From assembly GCA_948099385.1 (NCBI GenBank), contig CANUEZ040000068.1, forward strand, positions 516,001-580,000: a DNA stretch of 64,000 nucleotides, written 5' to 3'. The notes below the pieces were generated by a model, which saw only the letters and a list, made by a program, of their open reading frames with translations, did not search any database and was not told the origin of the DNA. Both the position numbers and the translations under genes were made by a program. Shown here one piece after another: positions 1 to 9,966 of this stretch. Source of the stretch: Fasciola hepatica (taxonomy: Eukaryota > Platyhelminthes > Trematoda > Plagiorchiida > Fasciolidae). Numbering within the stretch: position 1 is the stretch's first letter; each line of letters begins with the position of its first letter.

Positions 1-44
1 TCAAAGATATTGAATGATTTATTTCATTTATATCCATTTTCTAG

Positions 45-202
45 TTCATGTACTCATAAAAGAGTCAATGTGTGTTGAATGTGGGAAACCTCTCATCAAA
101 AAAACAGACGGTCCTAGAATAAAGACCCCAATGGAAGTGCAAAGAGAAGCAAATCAATACAGCAAACAGATTGTGCAAAGGAAGCCGGGGTTTCTGAAAA
201 AA
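45..202 (+). CDS. Candidate internal exon, protein unknown
   Basis: A 158-nt open stretch lies between an acceptor (ccattttctag) and a strong donor (AAAAAA then gtaagt). Both ends agree with one reading frame (enters in phase 1, leaves in phase 0), giving about 52 codons. The peptide starts near VHVLIKESMCVECGKPLIKK, so it holds a C-x2-C pair that could be half of a zinc site, and continues as a lysine/arginine/glutamine-rich, probably helical tail ending in GFLKK. The composition looks like a cytosolic or nuclear protein. I do not recognise the family. The upstream exon lies outside the window and no compatible next exon is obvious within several kilobases, which would fit a long intron now occupied by LINE-1 and LINE-2. 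The splice sites and phase are seen; that it is a real exon is inferred. Confidence 0.45.
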
Positions 203-1178
203 GTAAGTAGAGAACGACACAGTAGCACGGCCTAATTCTTAGCAAAAATCCACCACAGGAACTGAATTACGATAACATTCGGTGCGGTTAGTTATGCCAG
301 GGTGGTGATCACTTGTTATTGACTGGCAGTGGCTGTGGATTAGCTGCTGATGGACGCTCTTTAGCCGGTTTGTGTGGGAAAATATGATTTTACTGTGACT
401 CAGTTAGAATAGACCACTTGGGTCTATTTTTGTTCGTACAAGTAAGGCATTGGGGGACTTAAATACGGCTCCCTAATAAGATGTCCGAAGACTCAAGCTA
501 TTTCTCCGTAATTGACGATTAGTCTAAGTACGGACTCGTTTTCATTTTCACTCGCTTGATTTATTGTTAGACGTGAAACAGGGGCTGTAGCAGCCAAATT
601 GGCTGCAAAGTATGTGATCCGATTCTGGCTGGCGACGAAGAGCACAGAGGAAAGCGAAGCCCCACACACCTTGAAGTCGAGAACCAGTTGATCCACAATA
701 GTCCACTTTACTATTTTTCGATGATGATAAAATGCACATATAAATCATACACCGAGCAGCCAGCTTCTATCACTGTCCAGCCGCGGTTTTTAAAATATGT
801 GACAGAAAATCCATCAGGACGTTCTTCCAAAGAGCGACGTCTATTTACCTTTATCAAGAGACGAACAATTGAAACGGCAGTGGGAAAACAAACGTTTGTT
901 TTAGGAACGCCAAGGTTTTTGATATTATTACTAAGTGAAGCATATGTAGTTGTTTTTCCAAAAGTATTACGACTGGTCTGAATCTGGATGCGTACTGTGA
1001 GCTGACCTATCTGTGATGCTGACATTCCGGTATTTCATTTTCATTCTAGTGAGATTGGATGCACGTATTCCGACTTAGCGAAACATCGGAAAGACGAATT
1101 TATTCTTTTTATGAAGTAGGATGTGAGTGCCTGTTTCGATCCTAGAAATGCCAGCCTATAAGTTCCATACCCTTTGTA

Positions 1179-1180
<2 letters not shown>
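203..1180. other. No gene supported; two coding-like minus-strand frames
   Basis: Open frames of 67 and about 104 codons run on the minus strand at 493-696 and 711-1025. Their composition is protein-like, but neither has a recognisable domain, and the second is mirrored by a plus-strand frame of similar length. They may be debris of a transposon or pseudogene. Otherwise this looks like intronic or intergenic sequence. Confidence 0.3.

Positions 1181-1253
<73 letters not shown>
1181..1253. repeat. (TA)n microsatellite
   Basis: About 73 nt of uninterrupted TA dinucleotides. Open frames reading through it (runs of Ile-Tyr) are artefacts. Confidence 0.97.
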
Positions 1254-1255
<2 letters not shown>

Positions 1256-1378
1256 ATAGTAAGTAGTATGTAATCGGAAGCATACGTCCGGTTTCGCGGT
1301 TTTTGCCGTTCATCAGATATGCCTACCCGGTACTCATCTGCCCACTCGTCCTCTTACTTGTACACTCCGATCTTACAT

Positions 1379-1663
1379 GTTCACTAGAATCTAATTTGAA
1401 TCGTGTGGAGTGTGAATGGATACTCTTCATTGAAGAGCCCACAAATGAACCGGTCATGTTCTTCCGGGGTGATTTTTTCCACACGTTTACATAATACTTA
1501 CTACCAATATGAGCCCTTGCACATCCACCCTCGTTGTTCATTGGGTTAGCAGTGAACCAGACACGAATAACTATGAGAAATCACAGTTGTGATTCATTTG
1601 TGGGCTATTCAATGAGGAGTATCGATTCACACTCTGGACGATTCAAATTAGAATCTAGTGAAC
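1379..1663. repeat. Imperfect inverted repeat (MITE- or snapback-like)
   Basis: The left arm, about 1379-1449, begins gttcactagaatctaatttg. The right arm, about 1593-1663, is its reverse complement with roughly 85-90% identity by eye over 71 nt, and about 140 nt separate the arms. The right arm abuts a TA microsatellite directly. No coding capacity is visible. It could be a short non-autonomous DNA transposon with long terminal inverted repeats (a TA target would suit Tc1/mariner) or a chance inverted duplication. No target-site duplication can be assigned because of the flanking TA tract. Confidence 0.75.

Positions 1664-1664
<1 letters not shown>

Positions 1665-1724
<60 letters not shown>
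1665..1724. repeat. (TA)n microsatellite
   Basis: About 60 nt of TA repeats directly after the right arm of the inverted repeat at 1379-1663. Confidence 0.97.
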
Positions 1725-1725
<1 letters not shown>

Positions 1726-1957
1726 CATAAACGGCCCGCCCAGCAAAAGTAGTGAACAGGCTGTTGGTGGCCATATCATTGTTCGATAAATGTATGGTTA
1801 GGATCCTAGTGATGAATTTACTGAGCCTTGGTGCTCAAGGAGTTTTCTGTTTTTGATATTTCAGATCGAACACAACGAACCCCCTTTCGGGGGAACACAG
1901 ATCTGTGCATACTACACAAGGAGTTAAGCGAAACTGCAGCGCAGAACGTTCACTGTA

Positions 1958-1981
1958 CAGTTCAGTTCAGTTCAGTTCAGT
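1958..1981. repeat. Pentanucleotide repeat (CAGTT)n
   Basis: About five tandem copies of cagtt. Short and otherwise unremarkable. Confidence 0.9.
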
Positions 1982-2207
1982 TTGCACGGGACAGGTAATG
2001 GCCATGGCCAATCGATCGTCCAGAATTCTTTCGATGTTATGCACACCAGTTATGCACTCTCTACTGCGCAGCGTATTTCGTTGAATCCCCGCCAAAATGA
2101 GAGGGACACGGAAAACGTCATCGCACATTAACTGCGAGAGACATTGCGCATTGTGAGCTTTCACTGAGACAGTATGCAATTAAAGAAAAATTCGATTAAA
2201 ACATGCC

Positions 2208-2582
2208 TCAGATGGACTGAATGATCTGCAGGTCTATCGTTCCACCAGGCAGATCGTTCCAACTGTTCACTACTCTGTTGCTGAAGAAGTGCGGTCTAAT
2301 CGTCAACCTAGCTCGAACTTTCTTCAGCTTCTTTCCGTGTCCACTCTTTCTGGAACCAAAAGCCATTTCGAATAGACTATCCGGCCTAAGACCAAAGAAG
2401 CCCTTCATTTCCTTGAACGCTTCTATAGGATCCCCTCGACTTCTCCTTTCCAACAAGAAAAAATTCAGATAACAGATTCTGTGTGAACTCCTCTTACCTC
2501 CCTGCCCTTCAGCCATTCGCGTAGAGAGAGGCATTAAACTTTCTCCAAGCAGGCGGTCCCTTTTTTGTGGAAGAATGATCAA
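2208..2582 (-). pseudogene. LINE-1 ORF2 C-terminal region
   Basis: An open frame of about 124 codons carries the pattern found at the C-terminus of LINE ORF2 proteins: RRSRGDPIEAFKEMKGFFGL, then a basic stretch (KKLKKVRARL), then FFSNRVVNSWNDLP. The region downstream of the RT thumb in CR1-like ORF2 proteins commonly has the form RRxRGDLIExYK, LRxRxxFFSxRVVxxWNxLP. It is the best preserved part of this copy and lies on the minus strand, in order after the RT. It is not independently functional. Confidence 0.85.
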
Positions 2583-2599
2583 GCCTGCACGCTACCTTC

Positions 2600-3660
2600 T
2601 AAGTGAGGTCGTACTATAGCCATGTAAATAGAAACGAATATTTTTGGGTGCCGACAAGACAATTCTGATCGCAGTCTGGAGAGCTCATCATGAGCTTTTA
2701 TGCAGCAACGTTGCACTGGCCCGACCACTTAAAGTCACTGCTCATGATGCCCCTGAGATATTTAACCCTACTGACTGCTTCTACGATGAACAGCCCTTGG
2801 TCAAGGGTGAAAGTTAGGCTTTCTGTTGTTCTTGGCTACAAATCGCTTTTTCCAGCCTTCAAGGGTAAGTCCCATTTGTATGCCAAGTCCAGGACTGTAA
2901 CTATATCCCTGCCTTGGTCCACCCTACCCTCAGATCTAACAATCTTCATCCGCAAAAGTTAACCTAGGCGATTGAAGGGCGGATGCCAGGTGGTTAATAA
3001 ACAGTCAGAATATCATCGGGCGTAGGACTGATTCCTGAAGTACACTACTGGTGACATTCACCAAACTAGAGCGCCTGTCCCCTACTTTGACGTAAAAAGT
3101 CCTGTGGGAAAGGAATTCCGTCAGCAACCCGTATACCGGCTCAGCCATACCGAACGTCACCATGAAGCACAGCAAAAGACGAAGTTCAACGGGGTCGAAC
3201 GCCTTGCTCAAGTCGAGGTAGCATACCTCAACTTGCTTACATTCATCCAGTCGTCGAGGTGCTTCGTCTAGGAAGCACAGAAGATTGATCGGACAAGATC
3301 TATTTTTAAAGAATATACGCTGGGCCGGACTGAGCATGGAGTGCTCCAGGAAGTGCTGCCATGCGGGCACGGACGATCTCCTCAGGGAGATTACATAGGA
3401 TGCTAGTTAGGCTTGGTCTGTAGCAATGCATAGCAGACTAAGGTCCACTCGTATGTATTGCCAATAAGGCCGCACTTTTCTAGTCCTGAGGCTACTTACT
3501 CAGATTCAAAGTGGACCTATACAGCCTGCATACTGATGGAGCTATAATATCCTTCAATGGTATGATGAGAGCTGGGTGGATACTATCTGGACCCGCTGAC
3601 TTGTAGCTGTTTAATTCCTGAAGTTACTCACGGAATTTGAAGAGTGACTACCAGCGGAGG
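2600..3660 (-). pseudogene. LINE-1 reverse transcriptase domain, frameshifted
   Basis: The minus-strand translation shows RT motifs in order. Fingers with KSAGPDSIHP are near 3640. CNLPEEIVRA follows near 3385, then FLEHSMLSPAQ near 3340 and NRSCPINLLCFLDE near 3300. Motif A, CYLDLSKAFDPV, is at 3240-3190 with its catalytic Asp intact. FLSHRTFYVKVGDRRSS is near 3095. The motif C box near 2955 reads FADE in one frame, and the sequence resumes in the next frame as MKIVRSEGRVDQGRDI, so a single-base indel sits inside the catalytic box. At least two further frame changes and several stops lie downstream. The family identity is clear; the copy is dead. Confidence 0.9.
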
Positions 3661-4973
3661 TAGATAACGAAAACTAAGGGGACGGCGATGGCTGCGCCCA
3701 TGGGTAGTAGTCAGAAAATCTACCATCGAAACAAAAGTACGCGTTGGGGAAAATCAGATGTACCCCTGTCGTTGTTTTGTCCACTACCCTTCTACCATAT
3801 GATAATAATGTATTACTTCAGTAGCGTGGTCTGAGTTTATTTTGACGCTACCGGAATGGAATTGCCAGGCGTCGGCCTGAGGATTGAGTCCTGAATAGAA
3901 TCGCTGGAAGCCAATCAGGATGGACATTTGACTACTGACAGTAAATTAAGTATTAAAAATTATCACGCCTTCCAAATACACTGAAAAATGTATTTTAGAC
4001 TGTTGGATGAACACTAGGAAGCAGTTCCGCTGGCTTCATTTTACAAAAACCTAGAAATCGTACCTGGAATTGTAACGAAGCAGAAAGACCTCACTGATCA
4101 TTAGAATTGGACTTCATCTTGCAGGTTAAAGATCCGAAAAGCTTAAGATTGCAGCACTCCCAAAACAAATAAGGCTATTAAATATTGACTGAAGAACGGC
4201 ATGATACAAATGAACATTTTCGCCGGAGAAGCAGCTGTTGGTAGATTTTTCTAATGCTAATATAAGGCACAGGTTTGGGAAGAGAGGAAATATAAAAACG
4301 CTGCAGTAGGATTGGAAGGTAAGGTGGCGTTGGAGGCAAACGAGCATTGCGATTTCCTGAGCCTTCAGATCCCAACAGTGTACTCTTCGAATTCAGCCGA
4401 CAAGAAGGAAGACCGGTAGAGTTGGAGGGGGTATATCGTCGGTCCAACTTGACTAACAGATCTGGGAAGGCTAGCCATCTACAATCGAACCAGTGAGTCA
4501 GTGATGCGCCATGATTCCAGAGCTAGGGGAACGAGATCTGGCCATGAGCGTCAGCCGGAAATCCTCAGGTTCACTTAAATCAACACCACTCGAACAGTTA
4601 TGGCCTTTACTTGGGTGAATACTATTAATGTTGTGAATGTGTGTGGAGTTGCCGATCAGTCCTAACTGATCCGTGATGTGTGTAACAGCATGACTAATGA
4701 AAGTCATCCAAGCAAGTTCGTCATTCCATGAAGAAACTGCCTGTGACTTATTTGTGCTAATGGATAATTTCCGCCTGATTCTGAACCGCTTCTGAAATCA
4801 GGTAACCAAGGGTGGTTGAAAAACTCGGCGATTTGAGTTCTGTTGGGCTCGGAAAAGTGTGAAATATGTATATTCCTGCGCTAAAGAATAATGTCTGTGT
4901 AGTCGGATGCGGAAGCGTGAACGTCGGTGGCTAGGAGGTCGCGGAAGCTTTCTCATTTGGGCAGAGTGTAGCC

Positions 4974-5330
4974 TCAAAATATATGAATTTCAAGATCAGT
5001 TGAGGATGAGGGCGAGCAAAAATGGTGGATCAGAAAACATTCCAGTCGCCTGATGAGCCTCTTGGCGGAAGAGTTAAGCCAGAGGAGAAGGAAAATCAAG
5101 TGAGAGAATGAGATCAAGGGGTTGGGTACGGTCGTTAGCTCGATGGGGGATACATGTGGGGAGGTCCACAAGTTGACAAAAGGTTTTTGACCACGGCGAG
5201 CTGTTCGACTTCGTGTCCCAGGGCCGAAATATCAAATGAACGAAAAAGTCAGTGCAGATTGTGAACAATAAAATCACCTAAGATGGTGATGTGGCTGTTG
5301 AGATCTGTCAGAAACAAGTGTGTTTATTGT
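4974..5330 (-). pseudogene. LINE-1 endonuclease fragment
   Basis: The minus strand reads LTDLNSHITILGDFIVHN near 5310-5260, the LGDFN block of APE-type LINE endonucleases with Asn changed to Ile. After frame shifts it continues as LVDLPTCIPHRANDRTQPLD near 5195-5110, matching the usual FPTRxPxRxxDxxxxLDL block. The segment toward 4150 is a poorly preserved linker between endonuclease and RT, with some residual open stretches. Confidence 0.8.
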
Positions 5331-5994
5331 GTAAAGATAAGAATTCGAAGGTTAGTAAGTCGCTGCTGTTTGGTGAACAGTGAACAACGTCGAAAGTAGT
5401 GATCAAAAGTGGGGGATCGGAGTTTCACTCGCAGTAACCGTTTTCCATGAGTGGAAGAACCACGATCCTGTAGCTTGGACCTGGTGGCTGATTGGTGGTC
5501 GAAGGCGCAGATACCAGCTCTGGATGACTCTCAGAAGTGAAGTGTATATTTGGATAAATAAGGAAGATGGTTTCTCTCAAGGTAGATAATTGAGTTCTGG
5601 GTAAATTTAGTAGAAGACCGAAGGAATACTTTAGAAATCGGTTTACATGATCAGTGTGTACTGGCTATCATCAAAGTGGGCAGCTATACGCATTCAGCAA
5701 TACTTCAACTTAAACATAATATTGGGTTTTCCGCTCGATCAGATTCCACTGATCCTTTTCATTAGGAATTTCCAAATTCTACCCAAAAGGACTCATCCGT
5801 GCTAGCTGGCAAGCTGCTGTTTGGTGCACTTTCCAAGCGAAGATATCCGTCTCGTCTTTTTCAGCACAAATAAGCGTACTCAGTTCGCAAAAATACCGGA
5901 TCAAACGCATGTTGTTCACTCTCACATTCAAGTTCAAACTTCTAATTGAATTCAAGGAGCTTTGCTAAACCCACGTATTGCTGAGACACTGTTA

Positions 5995-6520
5995 CTGCAG
6001 GACAGGACATCCAACGACAAGAAGACCGGAGGAAGGATGGCCACATATATCAACACCGCCTGGTGTGGCGAGTCTTAAGCCGCTTATTCACACGCAATGA
6101 ACGGTACTGATCGTTAGGCTGTGCAATGCCATCTTAATTTATCTCGCCGTAGGAGCACTATCATAACAAAACTCATTCGTGGCTTCGTTTTTCCCGCCGA
6201 ACGCTATTTCATCTTCCCATGAATCTTTTACTTTTTCTTTTTTCCTTGTCAGATGACGATTTGATTATCTTAGTAAGCGATTTTGATCATAACTTCATTC
6301 ACCCTTCTCTGTGTTTTACCTTACTGACCTTTTCCGAACTCCAACCAGATACAACTCTGTTTTAGACAAGATTACCACCAGTCATCCTGAATTGTTCTCC
6401 GTAAAGCTGTGTGCACATGTCACAATCAGTGACCATTATCTGCTTCTGTTGATATACTCCCGGTCTGCTTTTCACTCTCTCAGGCAGTCCAACCGAATCA
6501 AAATCGATCTCTGAAATTTC
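5995..6520 (+). pseudogene. LINE-2 endonuclease remnant
   Basis: Three blocks, in different frames, follow the APE endonuclease order: GGRMATYINTAWC near 6030 (cf. GGGVAIYVxxxW), LVSDFDHNFIHPS near 6270 (cf. GDFNxP), and FRTPTRYNSVLDKITTSHPE at 6338-6396 followed by LCAHVTISDHYLLLL. The final block keeps the conserved SDH triad element of the fold (Ser-Asp-His, near 6427-6435). Stops and frameshifts between the blocks rule out a functional protein. Confidence 0.8.
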
Positions 6521-6804
6521 TCGCGTGACAGCTATCATCGCCCACAGCAATCGCTTCCTCATGTGACCTTCTGGATTTCTTCCGAATTGTCTTTTAGCAG
6601 CAATGTCAAACTTTTCGTAAAGACGGTCAATTCATTTTCGACGTATGCTGTCCATTAGAAAACCTATTTCTGTCTAACGGCTGTGCCAATTCTCGCAAGT
6701 TGAAATTCTTAAGAAGACGGAAGGAATATTCCTACCAAGCTCTGGATAATTCTAATGTAAGATGAATTTCTCAATCGATAAAGAAAGAAATTAGACGCAT
6801 TGAC

Positions 6805-7500
6805 TTGCTGTATGTTAGTGAACTATGTAGCTATACCAGTAACGGGCTATGGCAATGCACGCAGCTGCTGTGGGAAAACAAAGCAACACTAGTGAAATTT
6901 GCTGTGGACATTGACATTATTATGAGCGCACTCATTCACATATCGAATAGCTCTCCGATTTTCTTCATTCCAGAAAAGGACGTGAACATGATTCCGTTCT
7001 CCACGGAAGAAGTATTTAGGCTTCCTTGTACTTCGAAAAAAAACCTCGGATATTGGTCTCGATGGTCTGTCATCATGACTTTGAGATGTGGTTCAGTTGT
7101 TCTGATCGATATATGCAATTCTCTCTCAAACAAATCATTGTGCTCGTATATTGTTTCAAACTGCTGGAGATCACTCACTATTGTTCCTGTTACCATACGC
7201 AGTATTTCTGTTGTCATAACTAAACGCTTTCGTCCCATTGCAATAGCTTCATCCGAACATAAACTTACAGAGCATGCCACTCCTAAAAGTTGGAATCCTT
7301 CCATAAACTTTCCCGACCACCCCTCACAGTTGGCTTATAAATCGGAAAACTCCCCTGCGGATGCTAGCTCTTCCTCAGTGCATTATGTAACCAAATCCCT
7401 GGATGGGTCAGCCAAGTCCGTGAGATGCGCTTTTTTAGGCTACTCTTTCGCTTTTTATTCAATCTCGCTCTCTCTCTCTCACTCCTCCTGTGTAAACTAG
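6805..7500 (+). pseudogene. LINE-2 reverse transcriptase remnant, motif A mutated
   Basis: A continuous plus-strand frame of 231 codons covers the RT N-terminal half of a CR1-like ORF2. It contains FSTEEVFR, SLTIVPVTIRSISVVITKRF, FRPIAIASSEHKLTEH, then FPDHPSQLAYKSENS and RCAFLGYSFAFYSISLS. In functional relatives the last block is RCAFLDYSSAFDSIP, so the catalytic Asp of motif A is Gly here. The frame ends at a stop near 7500 and motif C is not found. It is unusually long for a dead copy, so indels are few here. Confidence 0.85.
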
Positions 7501-8621
7501 AAACATCCGACTGACCCCTACTTTTACCAGCAAGGTTGTCTGATTATTTTACCAACAGAACTCATTACACACGACTAGATTGTGAAACATCCGAATCCAT
7601 GATGAACAGTTAGGCAATGCTTCAGGAAGATGTGTCTTCCACTAATTATTTTCCATCTACAATATTGATCAAATAAATGTTATGGAAGGTATTCAAATTT
7701 TAGCCATTGTGATATTTTTCCACTTCTCTTGCGAATGAGCAGAGAGAGCGAGAGAGCGATAGCATGCGTTTTGCGTATTTTCATGATTCACAATATGATC
7801 ACGGGACTGGAAACCATGAACCCAAGACGTAGTATGACGAACTCGATGAGGTCTCAATAGATCTGCCGTGGTAGTGTGACTTCTACCATATGACATGCAA
7901 TATGCAGTCCTAAAGAAGTGTAGCTTTTCCTAACTATGTTCTCATTTTGTCTTGTGTCGATACATCTCTTGATGATAAGACAGTTACTTTATCCGTCATC
8001 CGTATAGGTTACCAGTGCGACACGGTAGCATACTGTCATACGGTAGCAACAAATGTGCAATATTCCCGCCTGTATCCTGAATATATTATATTATAATCGT
8101 CGAGTCTATCCAGTACCGGTTTGCATTGAACAGGTTCCGCAAACCTTTGTTATTACTTCCTCGAACCTGATTCCCGGAATAGCCAGCGAATGCTCTAGTC
8201 ACGATAAAGACACAGGTTTGTTGAGTATGAAAAAAGCCTAACTGACTATTAGAGCGCAGCACACCCACTGGTTTTATAGCATTCGTCAAACATAAGCCAT
8301 TGTTCTATAGCCATATATCGGTGCATCTCATAAAGTGCGCACCTTCGTTCTCCCAATTGCTTTACTATCCCGTTTCTAGGACTTTGAGGGAAATCAAATC
8401 TATTCGGACGGTTTACGACACGTACCCATTCTTGTCAAGCTTTGGCTTCTACTGGGTCGAGGAGCGAGCCCCGGTCAATCTTTGCCTTGAAAAGCGTTTC
8501 AAACAATGTTTAGGTTTGAAGACAGTGGGTCCACTGGACTTATTTTACCGAATAAAAGGCTCGCGTTAGGAAATGTGCGTTTTCTTGGCAAAGTTCGATA
8601 AAAAACACTAAAAGAGAAATA
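7501..8621. other. No gene supported; possible LINE tail debris
   Basis: Only short frames without recognisable domains are present. A plus-strand frame at 8300-8569 is protein-like and could be a decayed LINE-2 thumb, but I could not align any motif. A short (CT)n tract at about 7466-7485 precedes this region. Confidence 0.3.
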
Positions 8622-9256
8622 TAATGACCTCTCTCTTCATATCCCATCGGACGCCTAATACTCACTGACAAATGCTGCTCAGCTGAGGGCACTGAACAAA
8701 ACAGTGTGACGAACAAAGCTCGTTCTTAGTTATTCCTACTCACATCGATTCATAACATTGAATGACTCAAAACTATAAAAGGGGTATGATCATCCCAATC
8801 TGTCTTTTCACGTGTGTGTGCGTGCACATGTGAAATTGATCACAGCGAAGAATGTCCGAGTGGTTGCACACTTGTTCGTGAACTAGAGGTGGGCCATGGG
8901 AGTGAGTACCACACCCAAAAATCCTCCAATTTAGGCTTAGAAACAATTTGTGCTAGCTCTTAAACTTCTGTGGCCCACTTTTTGTTTCCAAACAAGTGTG
9001 CAACCACTCAGACATCCTTCACTGTGATCAGTTTCACACACAAACACACACACATACACACATTCACGCACACACGCGCACACATGCACAGACAAATTTG
9101 GATGATCATTCCTTTTCATTGTTTTGTCATTTAATTTTATGCAATGATATGGGTACGAATAACGAAAAGGTAAATGTATCTCTCTCCCTTCGTAGCCCGT
9201 CGAATGCCCATTGCTCACTGACAAGCACTGCTCAGCTGAGGGTGCAAAACAGTAGT
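8622..9256. repeat. Compound repeat, A-B-B'-A arrangement
   Basis: Block A (about 8622-8717 and 9170-9256) occurs twice in the same orientation, sharing cgg/cgaaygcc, ctcactgacaa and ctgctcagctgaggg. Block B (about 8731-8900) recurs inverted at about 8967-9167, sharing gttattc, atgatcatcc, gatcacag and gagtggttgcacacttgtt. Identity is about 75-80% by eye. The inverted B copy has expanded its (CA)n tract. No protein is encoded. Confidence 0.75.
9031..9092. repeat. Imperfect (CA)n microsatellite
   Basis: About 60 nt of CA repeats interrupted by CG, AT and TT steps, inside block B' of the compound repeat. The open frame across it (repeated Thr-His) is an artefact. Confidence 0.92.
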
Positions 9257-9966
9257 GGCGTTTGAATCAACGTGCGGGAATGAGCCATATCTTGTGTGCT
9301 GGAAACCCATTTTCTCAACTTGCCACCATAGACTCGTAATAAGTAGCCTTGTTGCAGGTTGCAGTAGGGACTAGATAGTCGTCAACTGTGGCACTCAAAA
9401 CCACCTATTCATGATCCTGTCAAAAACTGCATGCGGCCAGGTTTAGTGCAAAGTTGGCACAAAATAGTGAGGAAGTAATTCCAGAGAGCGGTGCATCACC
9501 TGGTTTTCTTTAGGCTTTCACTACGGTTTCCATTGTAATTATTGTACCGTTTCCCTACTGAAACCGTCACTTGCATATTCAATGACAGGGCGACATGTCC
9601 CCTACAAATTCACAAAAGAATACCCACTAGGTCAGCTGTTGTGTCAGGTCATTGACAAAACATTTGATTTAGTGAATAACCGTTATCCTGGGTCGCGCCT
9701 CGTTCGGCTAGGTACAGTGCGGTGCGAAAAATACCACGGAGACTGCTAATCGCTATTCAATCGTTAATGTAGACCTAGTAATACGTGCTTTCAACGAGTT
9801 CTTGACAGCGTTCAAAATTGTGCTACCTTGTCAGCACGGAAGCATGACTACCGAGACCTGTTGCTGTGCGTTTCCTCGATGACAGAGGTCAGGTAGGATT
9901 CCCTTCGATGACGAACATTTAACAAGATTTGTTCAGTTAGCTAACCCAAACAGATGTGTTCCATCG
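9257..9966. other. No gene supported
   Basis: Ordinary non-coding sequence. Short protein-like stretches toward the right end may belong to the decayed coding frame that follows. Confidence 0.3.

Larger units (their letters stand above)
2190..5590 (-). mobile_element. LINE-1: degraded non-LTR retrotransposon, CR1/jockey-like
   Basis: Read on the minus strand, a conserved order of LINE ORF2 modules appears. An endonuclease segment at about 5310-4974 has ILGDFIVHN followed by LVDLPTCIPHRANDRTQPLD. The reverse transcriptase fingers at about 3640-3400 read ELNSYKSAGPDSIHPALI. The palm at 3370-3005 reads CYLDLSKAFDPV. The active-site box is near 2955. The C-terminal region is at 2582-2208. The reading frame breaks many times. 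The N-terminal limit at about 5590 and the 3' end near 2190 are estimates. An APE-type endonuclease plus this RT is typical of CR1/jockey-group LINEs. The element is non-functional. Confidence 0.9.
5750..7500 (+). mobile_element. LINE-2: degraded non-LTR retrotransposon, second family
   Basis: The plus-strand frames show an endonuclease part (near 6005 DRTSNDKKTGGRMATYINTA; near 6382-6450 HPELFSVKLCAHVTISDHYL) and then an RT part at about 6990-7470. The RT block has FSTEEVFR near 7000, FRPIAIASSEHKLTEH near 7230, DHPSQLAYKSENSPADASSS near 7317 and RCAFLGYSFAFYSI near 7422. It differs from LINE-1 (DPHQFAYK type rather than SKAFD type). Recognisable similarity stops near 7500, suggesting 3' truncation or strong decay. 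It lies head to head with LINE-1, about 150-400 bp apart. Confidence 0.88.

Noticed and set aside
1041..1313. 90-codon minus-strand frame rich in Ile-Tyr
   Set aside because: It reads through the (TA)n microsatellite and its composition is an artefact of the repeat.
1534..1725. 63-codon plus-strand frame ending in Ile-Tyr repeats
   Set aside because: It crosses the inverted repeat and ends in the second (TA)n tract; no evidence of coding.
4126..4707. Minus-strand frames at 4126-4347, 4178-4447 and 4498-4707 as independent genes
   Set aside because: They lie in order between the endonuclease and RT of LINE-1 and are best read as its broken linker.
8937..9265. Opposed frames rich in Thr-His or Cys-Val
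   Set aside because: Created by the (CA)n tract inside the compound repeat.
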